Assembly: GCA_947259485.1 (NCBI GenBank)
Contig: CAMYLU010000006.1
Location: 62,001 to 126,000 of the forward strand
From: an uncultured Gammaproteobacteria bacterium
GTDB lineage: Bacteria > Pseudomonadota > Gammaproteobacteria > GCA-001735895
DNA: 64,000 nucleotides
Direction: 5' to 3'
The position numbers were made by a program, and so were the translations under genes. The notes beneath the pieces are model-generated. The model saw only the letters and a list, made by a program, of their open reading frames with translations, was not told the origin of the DNA and ran no database searches. This document shows, piece by piece, positions 1 through 8,390 of this stretch. Numbering within the stretch: the first letter of the stretch is position 1; every line of letters begins with the position of its first letter.

Positions 1-1180
1 CCTGCGCGGTACCAGTATTACTCGCGACGTCAGTCGCACTGAAGGTCACCGTGGTATCACCCACCAGGAGCAGTGGCGTCGGGGCATTGTTGCCAATGGT
101 CACAATCGCGCCATCGACGTTATCGGTGGCGCTGGCGCCTCCGAGGAAAGCGACGATTGCCGGGTCTGTCACGGCAATGCCGCTCGGGCTGGTCGCCGCC
201 ACTGTGATATCCGCAGGTGCCGTCACCACCGGTGCGGTCTGGTCAGAAACCGTGACCGTCGCCTGCGCCTGCCCGGTATTGCTCGAACTGTCGGTTGCAC
301 TGAAAGTCACCGTGGTAACGCCAAGCGGAAACGGTGCCGGCGCATCGTTGGTAGGTGAGATCACACCGTCTTCCGGATCGGTGGCGCTGGCGCCGGCGAG
401 GAAGGCCGCGATCGCAGGTTCGGTTGCCGGCGTTCCGGACGCATCGACCGCTGCCACCGTAATAGGGGCAGGCGGCGTCACCACCGGTGTCCCGCCCGTC
501 TGTACTGACACGCTACGGGTCACCTGGGCCGCCGCGTTGCCGGCTGCGTCACTGACGTCATAGGTCAGGGTATATAGCCCCACCACCCCGGTATTAACGC
601 TGCCGCCGGTAACGATCGCCGGCGTCAGAACGCCGTCGACATTGTCGCTCGCGATCGCGCCCGGGTCGGTGAACGGATCCCCGACGTTGAGCGTAATTGA
701 AGCCGCTCCCAGCAGCGTGATTAACGGCGTAGTCTGATCCGCCACAGTCACTGTTGCCTGCGCGGTGCCGGTATTGCCATCGCTGTCGGTAGCGCTAAAG
801 GTCACCGTGGTCGTACCGAGCGGGAAGACCCCGGGGGCATCATTAATAATCGTTGCGATTGCGCCATCGACTGTGTCGAAGGCGCTTGCGGCGTTGAGAA
901 AACTTGTAATTGCCGGATTGGTTGCTGCGGTGCCGCTCGAATTGGTTGCAGCTACCGTGATATTGGCCGGTGTCGCTAGGGTCGGGGCGGTTATACTTGT
1001 CGCGTTAAATAATACGTCGTCCGAGTTGTAATCTTCGGTGGTGCACGAAGTAAGCGTCATAACGAATATCAGCAACAGTAATATCCTGGTCAAACCGATG
1101 CGGCGTTCAAACCAGGAATTAGTTAGGTTCGATTGAGGCAGAAAACCAAGCGAACAGGGTACCGTGCCAATCTTGTTCAT
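1..1180 (-). CDS. HYR/Ig-like repeat lipoprotein (partial, 5' end only)
   Basis: The minus-strand frame is open from 1180 to the left edge, so only the N-terminal 393 residues are visible. A hydrophobic stretch ends in the lipobox LTSC (Cys codon 1043-1045), indicating an SPII lipoprotein. A TTG at 1091-1093 would give a compact signal (LTRILLLLIFVMTLTSC), so the true start may be there rather than at the ATG at 1178-1180. After the signal come repeated beta-sandwich modules of about 80 residues: HYR-type units (pattern FPLGTTTVTFSATDSDGNTG), one DUF5011-like unit (GDPFTDPGAIASDNVDG), then two more HYR-type units. Such arrays occur in surface or adhesive proteins. What lies beyond the edge (more repeats, a C-terminal anchor or an enzyme domain) is not visible. 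Confidence 0.8.
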   Translation of the reverse strand, partial: MNKIGTVPCSLGFLPQSNLTNSWFERRIGLTRILLLLIFVMTLTSCTTEDYNSDDVLFNATSITAPTLATPANITVAATNSSGTAATNPAITSFLNAASAFDTVDGAIATIINDAPGVFPLGTTTVTFSATDSDGNTGTAQATVTVADQTTPLITLLGAASITLNVGDPFTDPGAIASDNVDGVLTPAIVTGGSVNTGVVGLYTLTYDVSDAAGNAAAQVTRSVSVQTGGTPVVTPPAPITVAAVDASGTPATEPAIAAFLAGASATDPEDGVISPTNDAPAPFPLGVTTVTFSATDSSSNTGQAQATVTVSDQTAPVVTAPADITVAATSPSGIAVTDPAIVAFLGGASATDNVDGAIVTIGNNAPTPLLLVGDTTVTFSATDVASNTGTAQ

Positions 1181-1462
1181 GGGCAAAATTATTCAGCTGA
1201 CCAGAATTACCTAATAGTTTGGCTAACCTCGAAGTCAAGGATGGGGTAAAGCCGGGGGCAACCCCTGAACGGCATGGTTTATTGGTATTATTCGCTTTAA
1301 ATTGTCGATATATATTACTGATTGTTATGAATTATTTCTCTTTAAATCAACGTGAAACGTCAGTATTCCGGGTAATTTTTCGTGCCGCGAGAGTTCGATA
1401 AAACCGACAAACGGTAGGTATAAACAAAATGCTCCTGGGCAAGCCGATAAAACCGCCGGCGA

Positions 1463-2692
1463 CTAAACTTTAGTCAGCCTATCCCGATAGGCGTAAAAAG
1501 CGAGTCCCGAGGTTAGAAATATGTAGATCGCTGCTGCTATTGCCAGCGTATCCATGCCGGTGCCGATGTCGATCTGCCAGCCCATGACGATCGGCGACAG
1601 CGCAGTGCAAAAGACCATGGCCGCGGCGCCGAGCGACTTGATCGAGCCCAGGTGTTGGTTACCATACATTTCGGACCAGAAGGGTGCAGTCGCGGTTGAT
1701 TGAAATCCGACCGTGATCCCGGTCAATACCAGGAATACTCCACCTCCAACCAGGCTGCTCGAGTACGCCAATACGATCAGGCCGACACCCATCGGCAGCG
1801 CCACCAGCGGGATCATGCGGATCGCGCCGTAGCGGTCGATCAGAAAACCGGTCACCAGCTTGGTGCCGACCGAAACCATGGCATAGACGGAAAACAGCGC
1901 GGCCCAGCCGATCAGAGGCCAACCCTTGGATTCCACCAGGTGTACCTGGTGGAAAATGAAGCCGGTAAACATTAGCGGCTGTGACATCAGGCCCGGCGCG
2001 AACAGGTAAAAGTACCGGTCACGAATCACCTCCGGTCGGGTCCATTGACGCCGACGATAAACGCGAACCCGGTCATCCTCCTGCTGCGATATCTGCGTCA
2101 GGTAATCTCGATGGCGTTGTTCATGGCTGCGCAATAAAAACAGTATTGCCGGCAACATGAAAACCACCAGTAGAATGCCCGCAACCTGCCAGCTCTGGCG
2201 CCAGCCTACCCACAGCAGCAACGCAACCAGCATGCTCGGCATGACCGCTTCCGCCACTGCGTAGCCCATGCTGGCAAGTGCCGACGCCTTGCCCTTGTGT
2301 TCATCGAGATAGCGTACCATCGCGGTAGAGCTGACAATGAACATTAGCCCCTGGCCAAGCTGGCGCAATAGAAACAGGCTGATCAGCAGGGTCAGAATAC
2401 TCTCGCTTAGTGACATCATGCCGCAACCGATGCCGAGACCAAGCACGATTGCGATTGACAGCCGTTTAAGGTTAACCCGGTCGACCAGGGAACCGGACCA
2501 GATCATGACGATTGCGCTCAACAGGGTTGCCAGCGAATAGATACCCGCAAACTCGCCGTCGCTCAAGCTGAGCTCAGCGCGAATTTCGCCGCTGAATAAC
2601 GAGATCAGGAAGGTTTGCCCCGGCGACGACCAGAAGGTCATCAGGAATCCGAAAAGCAGCAGCTGCCATTCGGATCGAATCAGCTTTAGCAC
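1463..2692 (-). CDS. MFS transporter
   Basis: The 409-residue protein has about 12 hydrophobic segments and a major facilitator layout. The loop between helices 2 and 3 reads SGSLVDRVNLKRL, the family's G-x-x-x-D-R-x-x-R/K signature, and the second half repeats it (TGFLIDRYGAIRM). A charged central loop near residues 195-225 (RSHEQRHRDYL onward) separates the two six-helix halves. Length is normal for the family. The substrate cannot be read from the sequence. The start lies inside the last codons of the upstream crotonase remnant (7-nt overlap), so translation may be coupled to it. No other transporter component is adjacent. Confidence 0.85.
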   Translation of the reverse strand: MLKLIRSEWQLLLFGFLMTFWSSPGQTFLISLFSGEIRAELSLSDGEFAGIYSLATLLSAIVMIWSGSLVDRVNLKRLSIAIVLGLGIGCGMMSLSESILTLLISLFLLRQLGQGLMFIVSSTAMVRYLDEHKGKASALASMGYAVAEAVMPSMLVALLLWVGWRQSWQVAGILLVVFMLPAILFLLRSHEQRHRDYLTQISQQEDDRVRVYRRRQWTRPEVIRDRYFYLFAPGLMSQPLMFTGFIFHQVHLVESKGWPLIGWAALFSVYAMVSVGTKLVTGFLIDRYGAIRMIPLVALPMGVGLIVLAYSSSLVGGGVFLVLTGITVGFQSTATAPFWSEMYGNQHLGSIKSLGAAAMVFCTALSPIVMGWQIDIGTGMDTLAIAAAIYIFLTSGLAFYAYRDRLTKV

Positions 2693-2910
2693 GGGCTGCG
2701 GGATTTCCGGCGTATGATCAACGCGTCTACCGCAAGCGCTTCGTCATCGTTAACCAGGACCGAATTGATATCGATTTCGGCAAAACTGTCTTTGAACTCG
2801 AACACGCGCTTGATTTTTTTGATCATGATTGCATTTAATTTGTCGGGACGATTCAAGCCGAGCAAGGCGATCGGTAGTTGCCGGGATAGCTCTATGGTTT
2901 CGAAGCTCAT
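2686..2910 (-). pseudogene. N-terminal remnant of an enoyl-CoA hydratase/isomerase
   Basis: This 74-codon frame starts like a crotonase: MSFETIELSR, then LGLNRPDKLNAI, the conserved LNRPxxxNAl motif of strand 2. The following part still resembles the helix and strand leading toward the first oxyanion-hole loop (INSVLVNDDEALAVDALI in place of ...ltG.GraFcAGaDl). The frame then ends, where an intact crotonase has about 260 residues. No downstream catalytic half is visible in other frames, because the MFS gene follows at once. I read it as a decayed, truncated gene. A retained small protein is possible because the frame is still clean and overlaps the next gene. A full-length crotonase lies at 35786-36583. 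Confidence 0.5.
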
Positions 2911-3081
2911 GTGATAACCGGCAAAAGGAGATGCGCGGATTATAAGCAGCTTTTAGCCTGAGAAAAATCAAATCGTAAATCTATTTGGGATAAGCCAGTC
3001 ACTCTGTCACATTAAACTCTTTACCTGCAAGGCGACACGGCGCTAGAATCATTTGATTGTACCCGTTGCGGAGATTCTGTT

Positions 3082-4068
3082 ATGGCAGCATCACCCTATA
3101 GTTCTGGCAGCGACTACCAGCCCGATTCGACCATCGGGACACCTCCGCTTTACCTCTGGCCACCGCAGCCCATGGCAGCGTTGAAATGGCTGTTTTTCGG
3201 TATGTTGTTCCCCTGGGGCCACCTTCTCATCGGTCTCGCTTTTGTCAGCTGGTATTTGCTGACGCCAGCACTGGCAACCATGGCCGAATTCGAGCCGGGC
3301 TGGATTGCCCTGATATGGCTGCGTAACGCAGTCCTGCTAACGCTGATTGCCGGGGGTTTGCACTGGTGGCTTTACCTGCGCCGTTCCCAGGACCGGCAAT
3401 ACAAATTCCATGACAAGTGGCTGGCGACCGGTAACGAGGCTTTCCTGTGGGGAGACCAGGTCAAGGACAACATGTTCTGGTGTATTGTTTCCGGGGTCTC
3501 ATTCTGGACTTTCTACGAAGTCATTACCTACTGGATTTACGCCAATGGCATGGTGCCGATACCCGCAATTGCCGAGCATCCGATCTATTTTGTGTTTGGC
3601 CTGCTGGCGGTTTTTTTCTGGAGTACAATTCATTTCTACTTTGTTCATCGGCTGCTGCACTGGCAACCGGTTTACAGGGTGGCGCATGAGTTACACCACC
3701 GCAACGTGAATACCGGCCCCTGGACCGGTATCTCGATGCATCCGCTCGAACATGTGATTTACTTTAGCCTGTTCATCCTGTGGTGGTTCGTTCCGGTGCA
3801 TCCAGTGGTTATCGTATTAACGGGCTTGTTCCAGGGAATCGGGCCCGCGTTTTCTCATTCGGGTTTCGACTATATCCAGATCAATCGTAATTTTCGCCTC
3901 AGCACAGGCGACTGGTACCACCAGCTGCACCACCAGTATTTCAATTTCAACTACGGCAATACCACTACCCCTTTCGATAAGCTGTTTGGCAGTTGGCACG
4001 ATGGCAGCCAGGAATCGCTCCTGCAACAGAAACAACGTAAGCGTAACCGGCGCAAGCAAGCTGTCTGA
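3082..4068 (+). CDS. Fatty acid hydroxylase / sterol desaturase family membrane protein
   Basis: The 328-residue integral membrane protein carries the histidine clusters that bind a di-iron centre in this superfamily: HRLLH near residue 190, HELHH near 205, and HQLHH near 280 in WYHQLHHQYFNFNYG. Four or more hydrophobic segments lie before and between them (about residues 35-60, 75-95, 135-160, 165-190 and 230-255). The family inserts oxygen into, or desaturates, lipid or sterol-like substrates in the membrane. The MttB-family gene follows after 11 nt, so the two are probably cotranscribed. Start ATG 3082 is preceded by a weak purine-rich site (GGAG at 3070-3073). The substrate is unknown. 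Confidence 0.85.
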   Translation: MAASPYSSGSDYQPDSTIGTPPLYLWPPQPMAALKWLFFGMLFPWGHLLIGLAFVSWYLLTPALATMAEFEPGWIALIWLRNAVLLTLIAGGLHWWLYLRRSQDRQYKFHDKWLATGNEAFLWGDQVKDNMFWCIVSGVSFWTFYEVITYWIYANGMVPIPAIAEHPIYFVFGLLAVFFWSTIHFYFVHRLLHWQPVYRVAHELHHRNVNTGPWTGISMHPLEHVIYFSLFILWWFVPVHPVVIVLTGLFQGIGPAFSHSGFDYIQINRNFRLSTGDWYHQLHHQYFNFNYGNTTTPFDKLFGSWHDGSQESLLQQKQRKRNRRKQAV

Positions 4069-4079
4069 ATCAGGCAATC

Positions 4080-5633
4080 ATGTCTGAATCTGACACACAA
4101 CAGCGCGCCAGAAAAAAACGTCGCCGCCGACCCTCTGCCGCTTCTGGTTCAACTCCGCAACCGCGGCAATTAAGTGGCATCGTCGGCGGGCGCTACCAAC
4201 CCCTGGACCAGGCGGACCTTCCGGTGGTCGACCAGGCGGTGCGTAAGATACTGCAGGACGTGGGCATGTCGGAGGCGCCTGCTATCGTTATCGAACAGGT
4301 CACGGCGGCAGGTGGCAGCCTCGATCCGGACGGGCGGCTGCACTTTTCTGCGGACTTGATCGATCGTGCCCTCAATGGTTTTTCCAGGGATTTCAAACTC
4401 TGCGGTCAAAATCCCGCACACGACATGCAGCTTGGCGGCAGGCGCGTGCACGTCGGTTCAGGGGGTGCCGCGCCGATGATCATGGACCTGGAAAGCGGGC
4501 GTTATCGAGAATCGAATTTAGGCGATCTCTACGATGCCGCGCGCGTGGTCGACAGCCTCGAACATATCCATTTCTTCAGCCGCTCGCTGGTGGCGCGTGA
4601 TATGCCTGACCTGCATAGCCTCGATATCAATACCGCATACGCCTGCCTGGCCGGCACCAGCAAGCACGTGTTTTCGTCGGTGTCACTGGCTGCGCATGTC
4701 GAGGAAATCGCCGAAATGTGTTTTACCATTGCCGGTTCACGCGAGGCCTTTTACCAACGTCCTTTCCTGTCTCTCAATATCAACCCGCCGGTGCCGCCGA
4801 TGCGTTTCGACGCCGATTCCTGCGAAGTGATGGCCGAGGCTGCACGCCTCGGCATTCCGCTGCATTCGAATACCTTCGGCCAGATGGGCGCGTCGAGCCC
4901 GGTGACCATCGCCGGTACCGTTGCGCAGACCATCGCCGAGACCCTGTCCGGTATGATTTTCGCGTGGCTGGTCAATCCCGGGGCAAAGATCATCTTCGGC
5001 ACGCGTCCGCTGGTCACCGATTTGCGCACCGGCGCGATGAGTGGCGGTAGCGGAGAAGCTGCGATCACGATGGCGGCGAGCGCGCAAATGGCTAATTACT
5101 ACGATTTACCCAACTCGACCATTGCCGGCGCCACCGATAGCAAGACCGCGGATGCGCAAAGCGGTTATGAGAAATGCCTGACGGTAGCGCTCGCGGCCCA
5201 GGCCGGCTCCAACCTGATTACCCAGGCTGGCGGCATGCAGGCGAGCCTGATGGGCTGTGCGCTCGAAAGCTACGTGGTCGATAACGATATGCTGGGCAGC
5301 ATCATGAAATCGCTAAGCGGGATCGAGGTTAGCGAGGCGGCCCTCGCGGTGGCGACAATAGACCAGGTGGTGCACGGTGACGGTCACTTTCTCGGCCAGC
5401 CGGAAACCCTGCAACGTATGCAAACCGATTTTGTTTATCCCGAGATCGGCGACCGGCGCCCGATCGACGAATGGGAAGCGGATGGCTCGAAGGACATTCA
5501 CGAAGTCGCGCGCGAACGTACCCGGCAGATTCTGCAACAACATTATCCGCGGCATATTTCTGTCGAGATAGAGCAGAAGTTGCGCGATAGTTTTGATATA
5601 CGTTTGCCCGCGGAGGCGATGCAACAGCAATGA
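4080..5633 (+). CDS. Trimethylamine methyltransferase (MttB) family protein, non-pyrrolysine
   Basis: The 517-residue protein has a lysine/arginine-rich leader (RARKKRRRRP) and then a TIM-barrel like MttB/MtgB proteins. Recognisable segments include GRLHFSADLIDRAL, VHVGSGGAAPMIMDLESGRY and the glycine-rich GAMSGGSGEAA. No in-frame amber codon interrupts the frame, so this is the pyrrolysine-free branch, whose characterised members demethylate glycine betaine or related quaternary amines and pass the methyl to a corrinoid protein. No corrinoid partner, corrinoid activase or pterin methyltransferase gene is visible in the window. The stop overlaps the next start by ATGA. Family membership is secure; the substrate is inferred only from context (betaine-type importer at 40-44 kb). 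Confidence 0.88.
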   Translation: MSESDTQQRARKKRRRRPSAASGSTPQPRQLSGIVGGRYQPLDQADLPVVDQAVRKILQDVGMSEAPAIVIEQVTAAGGSLDPDGRLHFSADLIDRALNGFSRDFKLCGQNPAHDMQLGGRRVHVGSGGAAPMIMDLESGRYRESNLGDLYDAARVVDSLEHIHFFSRSLVARDMPDLHSLDINTAYACLAGTSKHVFSSVSLAAHVEEIAEMCFTIAGSREAFYQRPFLSLNINPPVPPMRFDADSCEVMAEAARLGIPLHSNTFGQMGASSPVTIAGTVAQTIAETLSGMIFAWLVNPGAKIIFGTRPLVTDLRTGAMSGGSGEAAITMAASAQMANYYDLPNSTIAGATDSKTADAQSGYEKCLTVALAAQAGSNLITQAGGMQASLMGCALESYVVDNDMLGSIMKSLSGIEVSEAALAVATIDQVVHGDGHFLGQPETLQRMQTDFVYPEIGDRRPIDEWEADGSKDIHEVARERTRQILQQHYPRHISVEIEQKLRDSFDIRLPAEAMQQQ

Positions 5634-6553
5634 AAATAGCAATATTTGGCGTCGGCGCGATGGGTTCCGTCTATGCCGGGCTCATGGCCGAGGCCGGGCA
5701 CGAGGTCTGGGCGGTGGATATCTGGCAGGATCACGTCGACGCGATTAATAAGGCCGGCCTGCGTGTCGAGGGTGCGAGCGGAGATCGCCTGGTGCAAGGC
5801 ATCAACGCTACCACCGATGCAGAAGATGTCGGTGCTTGTGATCTCTATGTACTCGCGACCAAGGCCTCGGGTGTCGGCGCAGCGGCCAAAACGATTGCGC
5901 CACTAATGGGGTCAGAGTCGATCGTAATTACAATCCAGAACGGCCTTGGGGCAGGGGAACGCATCGCACAATTTATGGAGACCGAGCGTGTCCTGCTCGG
6001 TGTTGCCGATGGCTTCGGCGCTTCGATGAAAGGGCCGGGTCACGTGCATCACAACGCGATGAACCTGATTCGCGTCGGTGAAATGAACGGAGGTATAACC
6101 GAGCGGTTGGAGCGCATCACCGGGGTCTGGCAGCAAGCCGGTTTCAATGCGAAAGCGTTCGAGGATATTGACCAGCTCATCTGGAGCAAGTACATCTGCA
6201 ATGTTGCCTTCAGTGGTCCCTGCACCGTGTTTGACTATACCCTCGGCGAGCTGATGGCCGACCCGGCTACCTGGTCCATCGCGCGGGGTTGTGCGCTCGA
6301 GGTCTATGCACTGGGCCAGGCCACGAACATCGCCTTTAGCTTTGACGACCCGATTGAATACGTCACCGCGTTTGGCCTCAAGATGCCCGATGCGCGTCCG
6401 TCGATGTTGCTGGACCACCATGCTGAACGCCCCTCTGAGATTGACGCGATCAACGGCATGGCGGTCGAACTCGGCCAGCAACTTGGCATACCGACGCCAT
6501 ACAACGAGGTATTAACCGCTGTAATTCGTCAACGCGAAGCCAGGTTCGGCTAA
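5630..6553 (+). CDS. Ketopantoate reductase family (ApbA/PanE-like) oxidoreductase
   Basis: The 307-residue protein begins with a Rossmann nucleotide-binding loop (KIAIFGVGAMGSVYA; GxGxxG at residues 7-12). It has the family's central pattern (LATKASGVGAA, then TIQNGLGAGERIA) and the C-terminal helical part with K (WSKYICNVAF) and the S-E-I-D motif (RPSEIDAINGMAV). Authentic PanE reduces 2-dehydropantoate with NADPH. Many homologues in catabolic clusters act on other 2-oxo acids, and this one sits in an ATGA overlap behind an MttB-family gene, so a catabolic role is more likely than coenzyme A synthesis. Assignment beyond the family is inference. Confidence 0.85.
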   Translation: MKIAIFGVGAMGSVYAGLMAEAGHEVWAVDIWQDHVDAINKAGLRVEGASGDRLVQGINATTDAEDVGACDLYVLATKASGVGAAAKTIAPLMGSESIVITIQNGLGAGERIAQFMETERVLLGVADGFGASMKGPGHVHHNAMNLIRVGEMNGGITERLERITGVWQQAGFNAKAFEDIDQLIWSKYICNVAFSGPCTVFDYTLGELMADPATWSIARGCALEVYALGQATNIAFSFDDPIEYVTAFGLKMPDARPSMLLDHHAERPSEIDAINGMAVELGQQLGIPTPYNEVLTAVIRQREARFG

Positions 6554-6569
6554 ATGACATGCTGAACCC

Positions 6570-7457
6570 GTGCCAGTGACCACGAATTCGATTCGAGCTA
6601 ATCGAGCTGGCCTTGGCATTTCGATTACCGTCATCGGTGGTTTATGCTTCGCGATTCAGGACGCCGGTATAAAGTGGTTGACCGCCGAGATCGCGGTGCT
6701 TCAGGTTTTATTTCTGCGCAGCCTGTTCGGAATGGTTTTTCTGGCTGCCAGCACTTCTTTTTCCGGAGAGAAGATCTCGCTGAAAGTGAGTCGCCCCTGG
6801 CTGTTGTTGACACGCACGGGCATTAACATTTTATCCTGGGTTTTATTTTTTACCGGCCTGAAGTATCTGCCGTTAGCGACTGCTGTCGCGCTGTTTTTTT
6901 CGTTCCCGCTGTTTTTGGCGATTATCTCAGTGCCCCTGCTGGGGGAAAAGGTCGGGATACGCAGGGTTGTTGCGATTATCGTCGGCTTTGTCGGGGTGTT
7001 ATTAATCACCAATCCGACGACAGGCATTTCGATGCCGGCAGTTATGATGCTGGGGGCTGCACTTGGCTGGTCCCTGGTCGCCAGCCTGACGCGGATTCTC
7101 GGGGAAAAAGAGAATACCAGTACCATGCTGTTCTACACGCTGCTCGGTTTTGCCGTCGTTCTTCTGGTTCCACAATACTGGATCTGGAGCCAGGCTAACC
7201 TGGATGACTATCTACTGATTATCGCGGTTGCTTTTTTTGGAGTTATCGCGCAGTTCTCGGTCACCAAGGCCTACACGATTGCATCGCCATCCCTGATTGC
7301 GCCTTTCGAATACACGGCACTGATCTGGTCAGCCATAATCGGTTACCTGGTGTGGAATGACATTCCGGATGCCTACGCGATCGCCGGTGCTGTCCTTATT
7401 ATCGGCAGCGGCGTTTATATCATCCATCGGGAAACGATTAACCGGGTGCAGGCTTGA
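6570..7457 (+). CDS. EamA/DMT family transporter
   Basis: The 295-residue protein is almost entirely hydrophobic, with ten predicted helices in two repeated EamA halves. The halves are recognisable from FSFPLFLAIISVPLLGEKV in the first and APFEYTALIWSAIIGYLVWND in the second, each ending in the family's typical 'E..W' helix. Members export or import metabolites such as amino acids or nucleotides. The frame must start at a GTG (6570 or 6576), because the two ATGs just upstream run into stops. It begins 16 nt after the PanE-like gene and probably belongs to the same transcript. The substrate is unknown. Confidence 0.8.
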   Translation: MPVTTNSIRANRAGLGISITVIGGLCFAIQDAGIKWLTAEIAVLQVLFLRSLFGMVFLAASTSFSGEKISLKVSRPWLLLTRTGINILSWVLFFTGLKYLPLATAVALFFSFPLFLAIISVPLLGEKVGIRRVVAIIVGFVGVLLITNPTTGISMPAVMMLGAALGWSLVASLTRILGEKENTSTMLFYTLLGFAVVLLVPQYWIWSQANLDDYLLIIAVAFFGVIAQFSVTKAYTIASPSLIAPFEYTALIWSAIIGYLVWNDIPDAYAIAGAVLIIGSGVYIIHRETINRVQA

Positions 7458-7562
7458 ATGCGCTGGACCGGCGAGCAGCTTGCGATGTTTTTTTGTTTTT
7501 AAATTGCTCTCAATTTTTTTACGATTGGGTTAAATTGGGCCGGTTATTGATCCATAACCAGT

Positions 7563-8369
7563 ATGTCTATGTCTGAAGTCAGCAGCAACGGAAGCGCCTA
7601 TGAACTGAGCGGCTCAGCCGATGCGCCGGTCGTAGTTCTGATTCATGGGCTCGGATTAAACCGCCATGTCTGGGATAGCTACGCATCCCGGCTGGCTCAT
7701 CGATACCGGGTTTTGAATTACGATTTGTTCGGACATGGTGAGACTGTACCACCGCCGGAAATACCATCGCTGACGCTGTTTTCCGAACAGCTGCTCAGTC
7801 TGCTGGATGAACTCGCAATTGATCGATGCTCGATGATTGGTTTTTCCCTGGGCGGTATGATTAATCGTCGTTTTGCAATGGATCATCCCGAGCGTCTGCG
7901 CGCACTGGCGATACTGAATTCTCCGCATGAGCGCGAACCCGAGGCGCAAAAGATGGTCGAACAACGCGCGCTCGATTCGGCCGCCGGAGGTCCCGGTGCG
8001 ACGCTCGATGCGACCCTGGAGCGCTGGTTTACCGACGAATTCCGTGCCGCAAACCCTGAATACATCGCCACTGTGCGAGACTGGGTTTTGGCGAATGATC
8101 CCGAAAGCTATGCCCTGTGCCGGCAGGTGCTGGCCTTTGGTGTCGTCGAGCTGATACGTCCACAGCCACCGATTACGCATCCCGCGCTGATCATGACCTG
8201 CGAAAACGACAGCGGCAGTACGCCGTCGATGAGCCAGGCTATTGCCGGCGAGATCAAGGGGTCACAGGTTGTCGTGGTGCCGGATTTACAACACATGGGA
8301 CTAACCGAAAATCCCTCATTTTTCATCGCCGCGCTGGTGGATTTTCTGGAACAGCTTGCGGAAGCTTAA
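7563..8369 (+). CDS. Alpha/beta hydrolase
   Basis: The 268-residue protein shows an alpha/beta-hydrolase fold: the oxyanion loop HGLGLNRHVW (residues 28-37), the nucleophile elbow GFSLGG with Ser near 96, an acidic residue in CENDSGS, and a C-terminal catalytic His in LQHMGLTENP. The layout resembles 3-oxoadipate enol-lactonase and related C-C or ester hydrolases. The closely spaced TPP enzyme (21 nt downstream) suggests both serve one catabolic route. A 105-nt AT-rich gap with long T-runs separates it from the transporter upstream, so a promoter may lie there. The substrate cannot be deduced. Confidence 0.82.
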   Translation: MSMSEVSSNGSAYELSGSADAPVVVLIHGLGLNRHVWDSYASRLAHRYRVLNYDLFGHGETVPPPEIPSLTLFSEQLLSLLDELAIDRCSMIGFSLGGMINRRFAMDHPERLRALAILNSPHEREPEAQKMVEQRALDSAAGGPGATLDATLERWFTDEFRAANPEYIATVRDWVLANDPESYALCRQVLAFGVVELIRPQPPITHPALIMTCENDSGSTPSMSQAIAGEIKGSQVVVVPDLQHMGLTENPSFFIAALVDFLEQLAEA

Positions 8370-8390
8370 AACAATTTACAGGATTCTTTA

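Noticed and set aside
51-1031. Two plus-strand frames (51-563, 765-1031) rich in Ala/Val/Ser
   Set aside because: They are the reverse shadow of the HYR repeats on the minus strand, which has a lipoprotein signal and repeated domain structure.
4080-5633. Pyrrolysine-containing MttB
   Set aside because: The frame runs to its natural end without an in-frame amber codon, so it is the pyrrolysine-independent branch.
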